A stretch of 10,026 nucleotides of DNA, taken from Treponema_I sp045597345. GTDB taxonomy: Bacteria > Spirochaetota > Spirochaetia > Treponematales > Treponemataceae. This document shows positions 1-6,937 of the stretch, piece by piece. Numbering within the stretch: the first letter of the stretch is position 1; each line of letters begins with the position of its first letter. The notes beneath the pieces are model-generated. The model was not told the origin of the DNA. It saw only the letters and a list, made by a program, of their open reading frames with translations, and ran no database searches. The DNA lies in the NCBI GenBank assembly GCA_045597345.1, contig JAZLJW010000190.1, positions 1 through 10,026 of the forward strand, read 5' to 3'. Position numbers and translations under genes: made by a program.

Positions 1-561
1 CCGACACAGGATACTGAACACTTTCTGAAACGGATTCATGAGTTACATGTTGGAGAATTGGGCGATGGAACTGCTATTGGGACAGGGCTCGCAACTGGAG
101 TGTACCATCTGGCAAAGTCAACAGCGCCACAAAAATGCATCATTCTCTTAACTGATGGCGAAAATAACAGCGGAGCTATTCATCCGGTAACGGCGGCAAA
201 GCTTGCTGCAAGCAACAATATTTCCGTATACACCGTTGCATTGGGAACTCAGGGTAATGTACCCGTTGAATATACTGACCCGATTACGGGAAAAGTGTAT
301 TCGGGCTATCTGGATTCTCATTTTGACAGCAGTTTTCTCAGTACGATTGCAGCAACAGCAAATGGAACCAGCTTTACGGTTGAATCCATAGGAACCCTGT
401 ATGACACCATTAATTCTGTAGTAAAGAAAGAAGCGGTTGCACAGTCATACCAGTTACAGAATACTGCAACCAGCTATCACCGGTTCTTTCTGTTGATTGC
501 AACCTCCTGCATACTGGTTTCCTGGTTCATCAGGCGGGTATACTTGAAGGAGCTGATATGA
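1..561 (+). CDS. batA: BatA-like von Willebrand A domain membrane protein, C-terminal part
   Basis: The reading frame is open from the first base, so the N-terminus lies upstream; 186 residues are visible. They contain the second half of a von Willebrand A domain: the MIDAS threonine in GDGTAIG (visible residue 24) and the third MIDAS motif LTDGEN (T51, D52, G53), which with an upstream DxSxS would bind a divalent metal. A membrane helix at about residues 162-177, followed by positive residues, anchors the C-terminus. BatA proteins are inner-membrane proteins with the VWA domain in the periplasm, and Bat operons have been linked to envelope and oxidative stress tolerance. The TGA stop overlaps the ATG of the next VWA gene (ATGA, 558-561), implying translational coupling. 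The name rests on position before a second VWA gene and batD; another VWA membrane protein of the same class is the alternative. Confidence 0.85.
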   Translation, partial: PTQDTEHFLKRIHELHVGELGDGTAIGTGLATGVYHLAKSTAPQKCIILLTDGENNSGAIHPVTAAKLAASNNISVYTVALGTQGNVPVEYTDPITGKVYSGYLDSHFDSSFLSTIAATANGTSFTVESIGTLYDTINSVVKKEAVAQSYQLQNTATSYHRFFLLIATSCILVSWFIRRVYLKELI

Positions 562-2195
562 CCATTCTTACGCACATCAGACAACCGTATCACCTTGTTC
601 TTCTTCTGGCCCTTATTCCGGCTGCCGTTACTGCCTGGGTACGGTATAAAAGACTGACCAAATCCATGGTCCAGGTGAACTATACAGGAAAAAGAAGCAG
701 ATCGCTTTCACTGAAAACACGTCTTGTTGCACGCATAATAAACTGGAGTCTTGCCTACGCTTGTGTCATCATAGCGCTTTGTGATCCGGTATGGGGAACA
801 CGGCAGGTTCCCGTACACACCAATGGAAGTGCAGTATCCTTCGTTTTTGATATTTCCTACAGCATGATGGCTGAAGATGTTGCTGATTTACCTGGTGTAA
901 CACGGCTCGAAGCGGCACAAACCTATGCAACATCACTGCTTGATCACCTTGAAGGAACTTCCATTTCTACCGTCATTGCAAAAGGGAGTGGCGTTACCGC
1001 AGTACCATTGACTGAAGATCAGGTACCTACCAGATCCCTGATCAGTCAACTTTCACCTGCTATGATCACTGCTGCAGGAAGTAATCTTGGCAGTGGTATT
1101 GAAACGGCAATAAAGTCATTTCCATTACAGTCTAACTATCGGCAGACGATAGTTCTTTTTACTGATGGAGATGAAACGACCAACAGTAATCTGCAGAAAG
1201 CAGCTATTGATGCTGCAAAGTACGGAATCACCGTAATTTTTGCCGGATTTGGCTCTGAAACGGAATCTACTGTTCTTGCCGGAGACGGTAAAACCACTGT
1301 TCAGACTGCATTACGGTCAGAATTACTCAGTTCTGTAGTAGAAGCTGCTAAAGAAGAACTGCCACTGACTCATACTCAGCTGGTATGGTACATTCCTGCC
1401 TATCAAACAGGATCTGCAGCTGCCATCGTAAAACTGATTTCAGGTAATGGACCGAACAGTACACAAACCGGATACCGAGTGGAAGATATAGAACAATACC
1501 GCACATTCCTTTTACTGGCGTTATTATTCTTTATCGCTGGATTTCTTTTTTCAGAGCTGCATATTCCCGAATCTAAATCAGGCCATACGGCAAAAACGGC
1601 CGTACTGCTCATGAGTGTACTACTACCGTTACTCGATGGATGTACTGCCTCATTGAATCAACGGATGTCCGTTCTTAACAGTACCCGACTCTGGCACCAA
1701 AAACAGTACCAGAAAGCAACTGCAGGATTTCTTTCCGTATTGGAAGATGCACAGCAAACCAACGACACAGCAACAGCCCAATATGGACTGTATGGTCTTG
1801 CAACAACCTATGTCATGCAGAACGAACAGGATTCTGCTTTGGAACGGTTTAAAGAAATTGTCCCTGATGCACCGAATGAAATTTTGTTTGCAGCTGCATA
1901 CAACGCCGGTATCATAGAGTACCAGAAAGGAAATTTCGAGCAGGCTGCATACTGCTTTAAAACAGCCCTGCTGCAGGACAGTACCAGTGTTGATGCTAAA
2001 ATAAACCTGGAACTGTCTTTACGGCAGAATACCACAAGTAAAAATGAGGCAAAGCAGGAGATGATTCCGGTATCAGAATCTGAACATGAAGCAGCCTTAA
2101 ACGATGTAATTTTTTCAGTTATCAAGGAGTCTGAACAAAACAGATGGATTTCACCGGAAACGCAAACAGAATCAAATCAGGTTCTCGACTACTAA
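558..2195 (+). CDS. batB: BatB-BatC fusion: VWA domain plus TPR tail
   Basis: A 545-residue protein joining two parts usually encoded separately. Residues 1-335 are BatB-like: helices near 12-28 and 60-76, then a VWA domain with MIDAS residues D98, S100, S102 (DISYS), S175 in GSNLG and T202-D203-G204 in FTDGD, closed by a helix at about 316-333. Residues 344-362 form a hydrophobic stretch ending LPLLDGC, resembling a lipoprotein box with Cys362, although it is internal here. Residues 370-480 look like tetratricopeptide repeats (for example GIIEYQKGNFEQAAYCFKTA), and the tail has the pattern IKESEQNRW seen near the end of BatC proteins. AAGGAG at 547-552 sits 5 bases before the ATG, inside batA. 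A VWA plus TPR assembly is expected to organise other proteins at the membrane. The fusion is visible directly, with no stop or frameshift between the parts. Confidence 0.85.
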   Translation: MTILTHIRQPYHLVLLLALIPAAVTAWVRYKRLTKSMVQVNYTGKRSRSLSLKTRLVARIINWSLAYACVIIALCDPVWGTRQVPVHTNGSAVSFVFDISYSMMAEDVADLPGVTRLEAAQTYATSLLDHLEGTSISTVIAKGSGVTAVPLTEDQVPTRSLISQLSPAMITAAGSNLGSGIETAIKSFPLQSNYRQTIVLFTDGDETTNSNLQKAAIDAAKYGITVIFAGFGSETESTVLAGDGKTTVQTALRSELLSSVVEAAKEELPLTHTQLVWYIPAYQTGSAAAIVKLISGNGPNSTQTGYRVEDIEQYRTFLLLALLFFIAGFLFSELHIPESKSGHTAKTAVLLMSVLLPLLDGCTASLNQRMSVLNSTRLWHQKQYQKATAGFLSVLEDAQQTNDTATAQYGLYGLATTYVMQNEQDSALERFKEIVPDAPNEILFAAAYNAGIIEYQKGNFEQAAYCFKTALLQDSTSVDAKINLELSLRQNTTSKNEAKQEMIPVSESEHEAALNDVIFSVIKESEQNRWISPETQTESNQVLDY

Positions 2196-3433
2196 GACTG
2201 CTCGTAACAGGAGCCCTGTTCTTTCTGGGTGTTCAGGCTGTTCAGGCTCAAAACATCTGGCGTTCATTAATGATACGACCAGAGCAGGAATACTGCTTTG
2301 CCGGGGAAACATGCGCATTTACCCTGATAGTTCCCGGCTATGCTCCATCCCGCATAGATACTACATTGCAGTCAACTCCTGACAATGTAGCACTTATTTC
2401 CAGTACAAAAGAGGAAATAATTGAAAACGGAAAACGGTCTACCAAGATTACCTTCAACTTCCGTTTTACAAAAAGTGGCACCTATCAGATTCGTTCACTT
2501 GCTGCACGTATCGACTGGACCTGGAGTTATATACCCTTTCAGCGTATAACGGTATACGATAATCCGATTACCCTTGCCCCAGAACTGTTTCTCAACTACC
2601 CGCAGACCGTATATGCTTCAGAGCCATTTGAAATGGAAGTATCTGCACACTTTTTCTCGGAATTTACTGATCTTGCTGCACAACTGGGTGAAAACTATAT
2701 TGTCCGGTTAAAAGAGTACAAATCGCCGCTTCCCATAAAAACCGGTGGATTTTCTACAGACCAGTACCCTATCGCTGCCTACGAAATTATCCCTCTGTCA
2801 CAGGGCACACTGACACTGCCGGCCATTACTGCATTAATGAGAAGTTATGCGGGTGTTCAGCAAACTGTTGTTTCTCCTTCTCCTGTCGTTACCGTACTCC
2901 CCCCCCGTTTATCAGCCGGCGAAGCACAGGAACAGAATCTGACAGCCATGGACAAATTTCTGGAATCAGCATATGAAGACTTCCCGATTATCGAAATCAG
3001 CCTTAACGAAAAGGAAACCACTGCAGCAATAACCGTTGAAGAGCAATGGATTGCCATCAAAAACCGGAAAAGCATATTGCATCTTATACTTTTTATCAGC
3101 GGTATCATCATACTCAGCAGTCTGATACTCCTGCCTTTTGGTATCGTTCTTTTATCAAAACACCACAGAAAAGTTATTTTTATTCTCAGCTGCATACTTT
3201 TTGCAGTGGGTATAGCAGCCTTTTTCCCTGCTCTCTGGTTTGCAGCACCTCAATATGGTGTCTGCCTTGAAACAAATGTCCATACCATACCTGAAGACGA
3301 GTCAAATACTATTCTTCATATCACCGAAGGAACCGTGGTACGCATTATGGAAGAATCGGCTGACTGGTATTGTATTCAGACAGATAATGCCGGATTAGTC
3401 TGGATTCACAAAAATGATTGTCTGCCAGAATAA
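2144..3433 (+). CDS. batD: BatD-like membrane protein with C-terminal SH3-like domain
   Basis: A 429-residue exported protein. A signal peptide is clear (hydrophobic core about 16-32, likely cleavage after QAVQA at 35). A long beta-rich periplasmic region follows, with pieces typical of BatD (the GTYQIRSLAARI strand about 112-123). Two membrane helices lie at about 311-338 and 343-367, and the last 60 residues (about 370-427) match the bacterial SH3-like pattern (TEGTVVRIMEESADWYCI, then GLVWIHKNDC). In other Bat operons an SH3-like domain is usually on BatE, so part of batE may be fused here. The start overlaps the end of the previous gene by 52 bases in another frame; AAGGAG at 2124-2129 lies 14 bases upstream, a long spacing. 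No later start would keep the signal peptide, so this one is preferred. A run of eight C (2899-2906) lies in the coding region. Confidence 0.82.
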   Translation: MDFTGNANRIKSGSRLLRLLVTGALFFLGVQAVQAQNIWRSLMIRPEQEYCFAGETCAFTLIVPGYAPSRIDTTLQSTPDNVALISSTKEEIIENGKRSTKITFNFRFTKSGTYQIRSLAARIDWTWSYIPFQRITVYDNPITLAPELFLNYPQTVYASEPFEMEVSAHFFSEFTDLAAQLGENYIVRLKEYKSPLPIKTGGFSTDQYPIAAYEIIPLSQGTLTLPAITALMRSYAGVQQTVVSPSPVVTVLPPRLSAGEAQEQNLTAMDKFLESAYEDFPIIEISLNEKETTAAITVEEQWIAIKNRKSILHLILFISGIIILSSLILLPFGIVLLSKHHRKVIFILSCILFAVGIAAFFPALWFAAPQYGVCLETNVHTIPEDESNTILHITEGTVVRIMEESADWYCIQTDNAGLVWIHKNDCLPE

Positions 3434-3441
3434 TATAGACG

Positions 3442-3470
3442 TTACCATTGATTCATTGATACATTATTAT
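3442..3470 (+). promoter_or_regulatory. possible promoter for the Smr-dnaJ pair
   Basis: TTACCA (3442-3447) and TATTAT (3465-3470) are separated by 17 bases in the 93-base gap after batD. A second reading, TTGATT (3448-3453) with TATGGA (3471-3476), is also 17 bases apart. Neither is strong and the region is AT-rich, so this is a weak prediction. No terminator is visible after batD, so read-through from the bat genes is also possible. Confidence 0.3.
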
Positions 3471-3526
3471 TATGGAAAATGTGTTGCCGTCGCCACTGCC
3501 GCGGAGGCTCAATTAAGGAGAAGTCC

Positions 3527-4093
3527 ATGGATTTTGGCGATATACTGAACTCGTGGGAAGCCGAACAGAAATCACAGAGTACTGACAAAAAGAAGACTAA
3601 TGGAAGCGAATGGCGAAACAAGAACCCCAATGCTCCCACTCACAAAGAAAAAGTATCTTCAATTGTACCTGAACAGAGGAAAAAAGCAGTACAGCCAAAA
3701 ATAGATCCGATGACGCTATGGATGCGTCAATATGGTGTAATCGATAAAGATGCACAGGAAGAAGAGCGTATTCAGCGGGAAAAACAGCTTGACCGTTCTT
3801 ATCTGCATGCTATGCCTTGCGAAGCGCAAATTGACTTGCACGGTCTCACCCAGGATGAAGCAGTTATCAGGCTGCAGGATTTTGTTTCAGAATGTTGTCG
3901 TCGTGGATTAAAGAAAATCCTTATTATTCACGGCAAAGGAAACCATTCAGAAGATGGCCCTGTTCTGGCAGCCACAGTACGGCATTTTATTGAACGTGAT
4001 TATCGTTTGGGAGAATCAGGACATCCAGATAAAACTGGTGGCGGAAAAGGTGCCACCTGGGTTTTAATCAGAGAAAAAACAAAAGGCGAATGA
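3527..4093 (+). CDS. Smr-domain protein (small MutS-related nuclease-like)
   Basis: A 188-residue soluble protein. The C-terminal Smr domain (about 99-186) carries the two family motifs: DLHG at 103-106 and HGKG at 135-138, the loop implicated in nicking endonuclease or RNase activity of Smr proteins. A glycine-rich GGGKG lies near 171-175. The N-terminal 95 residues are charged and probably disordered, starting with MDFGDILNSWE. The reading frame extends upstream to 3479, but ATG 3527 is chosen because AAGGAG (3515-3520) lies 6 bases before it and the upstream residues (CCRRHCRGG) look non-protein-like. The TGA stop overlaps the next start in ATGA. Stand-alone Smr proteins have been tied to DNA recombination or to cleavage of mRNA on collided ribosomes; which applies here cannot be told from sequence. 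Confidence 0.88.
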   Translation: MDFGDILNSWEAEQKSQSTDKKKTNGSEWRNKNPNAPTHKEKVSSIVPEQRKKAVQPKIDPMTLWMRQYGVIDKDAQEEERIQREKQLDRSYLHAMPCEAQIDLHGLTQDEAVIRLQDFVSECCRRGLKKILIIHGKGNHSEDGPVLAATVRHFIERDYRLGESGHPDKTGGGKGATWVLIREKTKGE

Positions 4094-4695
4094 TGAAGGA
4101 CTTATACGAAGTACTTGGCGTTTCCAAAACAGCTACTCAGGAAGAAATAAAGAAAGCCTACCGAAAGCTTGCTGTAAAGTACCATCCTGATACAAACCCT
4201 GATGACAAAAGCGCAGAAGAAAAATTCAAGGAAATCGGTGCAGCCTACAGTATTCTCAGTGACGAAGCAAAGCGGGCACAATATGACCGTTATGGCACAA
4301 CAGAGTCCCATGCCGGTAATTCCAATGCAGATCCATTCTGGGACTGGTTTGGACAATCAGCCGGATCTGGCGGACAGGATTCCGGAGCACGACGATACAC
4401 CTATACATGGAGTAGTGACGGCTCTTCTGATTACAGACAATATGGAAACACTAACCAGCAGACCTATCACCGTTCCCGACGTCCCAGGACGCGTAGAGAC
4501 GGCATCCTGATGCTGTTGCGAAATGTCCTTTCGTTTATCTTAGGTATTTTTCTCATCCGCTATACCTGGTTCATATTCCCCATTGGGCCTATATTGTGCA
4601 TCAGTGCCATCATAAACGGAGCCATAGGTGCCATCAAATCGATCGGCATTATCGTGTCCCCCAATGGCTATGTTGACGATGACAGCCAGATATAA
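4090..4695 (+). CDS. membrane-anchored J-domain protein (DnaJ-like)
   Basis: A 201-residue protein with a full J domain at residues 2-69 and the HPD motif at 32-34, needed to stimulate DnaK ATPase. There are no CxxCxGxG zinc repeats and no C-terminal client-binding domains, so this is not canonical DnaJ. A Gly/Ser/Tyr/Gln-rich linker (about 70-130) is followed by two hydrophobic segments (about 138-156 and 161-188), predicted to anchor the protein with the J domain in the cytosol. It probably recruits DnaK to the membrane; the client is unknown. Two adjacent ATG codons (4090 and 4093) are possible starts; the first overlaps the Smr stop as ATGA and is used. Only a weak AAAGGC-like site precedes it, so translation is probably coupled to the Smr gene. 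Confidence 0.88.
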   Translation: MMKDLYEVLGVSKTATQEEIKKAYRKLAVKYHPDTNPDDKSAEEKFKEIGAAYSILSDEAKRAQYDRYGTTESHAGNSNADPFWDWFGQSAGSGGQDSGARRYTYTWSSDGSSDYRQYGNTNQQTYHRSRRPRTRRDGILMLLRNVLSFILGIFLIRYTWFIFPIGPILCISAIINGAIGAIKSIGIIVSPNGYVDDDSQI

Positions 4696-4706
4696 CTCAT
4701 GACTGC

Positions 4707-4749
4707 AAAAAAAAACACCTCAGCATTACGCGGGTGTTTTTCGTTTTTT
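4707..4749. terminator. bidirectional intrinsic terminator between dnaJ-like gene and infA
   Basis: AAAAACACCT (4711-4720) pairs with GGGTGTTTTT (4732-4741), one T-G wobble, around an 11-base loop. On the + strand the stem is followed by more T (4744-4749); on the - strand by nine T (complement of 4707-4715). It sits between convergent genes and can stop both. Confidence 0.85.
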
Positions 4750-4770
4750 GCAGACAGACTGCCAGAATGC

Positions 4771-4989
4771 TTAGCGTTCGCGGAAGATAATACGTCCCCG
4801 GTTCAAATCATAGGGAGACAGAGCAACTTTTACGCTGTCACCGGGTACAATTCTGATGTAATGCTTGCGCATCTTTCCTGATAAGTGAGCAAGAATAACG
4901 TGTTTATTCTGCAGCTCAACACGGAACATAGTGTTTGGCAGAGCCTCTTTTACAATACCTTCTACCTCAATAGCTTCTTCTTTGGCCAC
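4771..4989 (-). CDS. infA: translation initiation factor IF-1
   Basis: A 72-residue protein, the usual IF-1 length, made of a single OB fold of the S1 type. Family features include the opening AKEEAIEVEGIV, the stretch NTMFRVEL, and the centre HVILAHLSGKMRKHYIRI followed by GDSVKVALSPYDLNRGRI. IF-1 binds the ribosomal A site on the 30S subunit during initiation. The start codon is GTG (complement of 4987-4989), with GGAGG (4994-4998) only 4 bases upstream. An out-of-frame ATG overlaps the GTG by one base (ATGTG) and opens a 9-codon frame, so two starts compete at this site. The gene is divergent from the dksA-like gene and convergent with the dnaJ-like gene. Confidence 0.97.
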   Translation of the reverse strand: MAKEEAIEVEGIVKEALPNTMFRVELQNKHVILAHLSGKMRKHYIRIVPGDSVKVALSPYDLNRGRIIFRER

Positions 4990-5028
4990 ATTTCCTCCAA
5001 GTCGATTGAGAAATCAATAAAAAAATAT

Positions 5029-5064
5029 TTGCTTTTTTATGATTTCATGCATATAATTCTAGAA
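5029..5064 (+). promoter_or_regulatory. sigma70-type promoter for the dksA-like gene
   Basis: TTGCTT (5029-5034), a 17-base spacer and a perfect TATAAT (5052-5057) predict transcription starting near A5064, which leaves an untranslated leader of about 83 bases. The -10 element overlaps that of the opposite-strand infA promoter by two bases. Confidence 0.75.
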
Positions 5065-5085
5065 GTTTACGCGCTTGTTTGTCAA
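5048..5085 (-). promoter_or_regulatory. sigma70-type promoter for infA
   Basis: On the - strand a perfect TTGACA (complement of 5080-5085), an 18-base spacer and TAGAAT (complement of 5056-5061) predict a start near 5048-5049 and a leader of about 60 bases. The element is interleaved with the + strand promoter, so RNA polymerase could bind in only one direction at a time. Confidence 0.7.
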
Positions 5086-5146
5086 CACAGCGCTGCCAGC
5101 TAACCGGGTTTCATTGGCTGGTGTTAAAAAAAGTGGGAGTTTATTT

Positions 5147-5503
5147 ATGGAACTTGATGAATTTACAAAAAAAATGAAAGATGAGCTGCTTGCCCAGAAG
5201 CAGGAAATCCTTAACCAACTTATGGCCAACAGCGACGATTTTAGAGCCCTTGTAGATGATAAAGATGCAAAAGATGAAGTTGATGTTGCTTCTGATGCTG
5301 TAGACCGTAAAATGCTTGAAGCATTAGGGGCTAAAGACTTGAACCGTATGAAAATGATAGACAATGCACTGGCACGTATTGATCAGGGTAAGTATGGTCT
5401 TTGTCTTAAATGTGGGAAACGCATTCCTCAGGAACGTCTGGAAGCAATTCCTTACGCTTTCCTGTGCATCGGCTGTCAGAGTGCTTCTGAAAAACGCCGC
5501 TGA
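5147..5503 (+). CDS. DksA/TraR-family zinc-finger regulator
   Basis: A 118-residue protein: an N-terminal coiled coil (about 1-80) and a C4 zinc finger with C86, C89, C107 and C110 (CLKC and CIGC). The acidic stretch DEVDVASD (43-50) sits where the coiled-coil tip of DksA would be, the part that enters the RNA polymerase secondary channel. E. coli DksA is about 151 residues, so this is a short form. It probably binds RNA polymerase to adjust transcription with growth state, possibly with ppGpp. The frame is open to 5075, but ATG 5147 is chosen for GTGGGAG at 5133-5139, 7 bases upstream, and for the family-like start MELDEFTKKM. It shares a promoter region with infA. A TraR-like or general zinc-finger regulator is the alternative to true DksA. 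Confidence 0.88.
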   Translation: MELDEFTKKMKDELLAQKQEILNQLMANSDDFRALVDDKDAKDEVDVASDAVDRKMLEALGAKDLNRMKMIDNALARIDQGKYGLCLKCGKRIPQERLEAIPYAFLCIGCQSASEKRR

Positions 5504-5522
5504 TATTGCATAACCACTAACA

Positions 5523-5560
5523 AAAAAAGGCTGCCCTTCGTTCGAACGGCAGCCTTTTTT
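5523..5560. terminator. strong bidirectional terminator between dksA-like gene and ffh
   Basis: A perfect 13-base stem: 5523-5535 pairs with 5548-5560, with GGCTGCC/GGCAGCC at its core and A6/T6 at its base. The 12-base loop itself contains TTCG..CGAA. The A and T tracts supply a U run on both strands, which suits the convergent genes either side. Confidence 0.95.
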
Positions 5561-5563
5561 ATA

Positions 5564-6928
5564 TCACATTCCAAATCCACCCATATTACCCATCTGGGAC
5601 ATGAGTTTTGCCTGCATTCCTTTATTTTTACTCATTTTCTTCATGGCAAGCCGTGTTTTCTCAAACTGTTTGATGAGACGGTTAACATCTGCAACTGAAG
5701 TACCAGAGCCTTTTGCAATACGTTTTCGACGGCTGGGCCCAATAATCAGGTGATTTTCACGCTCTTTTCTTGTCATGGAAAGAATAATGGCTTCCTGCAA
5801 TTTCATACCACTGGTATCAATATCAGTATCCTGCAGCTGACCGGCAAGACCAGGCATCATCTCCAGAAGACTCTGCATGGAACCCATTTTCTTTACACGC
5901 TGCAGCTGGTCAAGCATATCCTGCAGGGTAAATTCATTACTCTGCATTTTCTTTGCCAGTTTTTCAGCTTCTTCGATATCAATGGTTTCCTGAGCTTTTT
6001 CAACAAGCGAAACAACATCACCCATGCCAAGAATACGACTGGCAATGCGTTCAGGATGGAATGGCTCAAAGTCTTCAATTTTTTCACCGGTACCAATGTA
6101 CAGGATAGGTTTACCAGTAATGCTTTTAAGTGAGATTGCTGCACCACCACGAGCATCTGAGTCAAACTTGGTAAGGATTACACCGGTAAGCTGCAATGCC
6201 TCATCAAAAGCCTTTGCAATTTCTACCGCATTCTGACCGGTCATAGAATCTGCAACCAGGATTACTTCATCAGGTTTCAGCACATCCTTGATGTCGGCAA
6301 TTTCTTTCATCATGCCATCATCAATCTGCATACGACCAGCAGTATCCACAATTACAATATCAAGGCCGTTCTTTTTGGCATAGTCTTTACCGGCTTTGGC
6401 AATGCGTACTGCATCTCTTGCAGTACCTGGCAGCGGAATATCTTCCTTGTATACCGGAATGTCAGCTTTAGCTGCATTTACACACAACTGATCAATAGCT
6501 GCAGGACGAACCAAGTCACAGGCTACCAGCAATGGATGGCGGCCTTCTTTCTTTAAACGGGCAGCAAGTTTTACGGCACTGGTAGTTTTACCGGAACCTT
6601 GCAGACCAAGGAACAGTATAACTGACTGAGTATCAGGACCTTTCAGTTTAAGGTCAGTTTTGGTATCACCCAGCAGCGCAACAAGCTTGTCATATACAAT
6701 CTTAATGAACTGCTGACCTGGATCCACTGAACGCAGAACCTTTTCGCCTTTTGCTTCTTCAATGGTACTGTTTACAAAGCGACGTACAACCCGAAGGTTA
6801 ACATCTGCTTCAAGCAATGCCATTTTGATTTTTTCAACGGATTCTTCGATATTTTTCTCGGTAATGGTTGATTTACCGGTAATGTTTCTGAAAACATCAG
6901 AAAAGGTGTTGGTCAGTTTTTCCAGCAT
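5564..6928 (-). CDS. ffh: signal recognition particle protein Ffh (SRP54)
   Basis: 454 residues, normal for Ffh. The N domain (about 1-95) leads into the GTPase G domain with P-loop GLQGSGKT (108-115), DTAGRM (195-200) and the guanine-specificity motif TKFD (253-256). The M domain (about 325-435) is methionine-rich and carries RRKRIAKGSGTS (400-411), which contacts 4.5S RNA; the tail ends in further Met/Gly. The protein binds signal sequences leaving the ribosome and delivers nascent membrane proteins to FtsY. ATG 6928 is preceded by AGGAG (6935-6939) at 6 bases, placed right at the gpsA stop codon. The 9-base gap to gpsA argues for co-transcription. The 4.5S RNA gene is not visible in this window. 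Confidence 0.98.
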   Translation of the reverse strand: MLEKLTNTFSDVFRNITGKSTITEKNIEESVEKIKMALLEADVNLRVVRRFVNSTIEEAKGEKVLRSVDPGQQFIKIVYDKLVALLGDTKTDLKLKGPDTQSVILFLGLQGSGKTTSAVKLAARLKKEGRHPLLVACDLVRPAAIDQLCVNAAKADIPVYKEDIPLPGTARDAVRIAKAGKDYAKKNGLDIVIVDTAGRMQIDDGMMKEIADIKDVLKPDEVILVADSMTGQNAVEIAKAFDEALQLTGVILTKFDSDARGGAAISLKSITGKPILYIGTGEKIEDFEPFHPERIASRILGMGDVVSLVEKAQETIDIEEAEKLAKKMQSNEFTLQDMLDQLQRVKKMGSMQSLLEMMPGLAGQLQDTDIDTSGMKLQEAIILSMTRKERENHLIIGPSRRKRIAKGSGTSVADVNRLIKQFEKTRLAMKKMSKNKGMQAKLMSQMGNMGGFGM

Positions 6929-6937
6929 GGGAGACTC

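Noticed and set aside
2857..2866. CAGCAAACTG inside batD, matching one arm of hairpin B
   Set aside because: Only one arm matches, the partner arm is absent and it is inside a well-supported gene; a chance 10-base match.
4699..4881. A 60-residue + strand frame running through the terminator and across infA
   Set aside because: It crosses a strong terminator, overlaps infA antisense and has no ribosome site.
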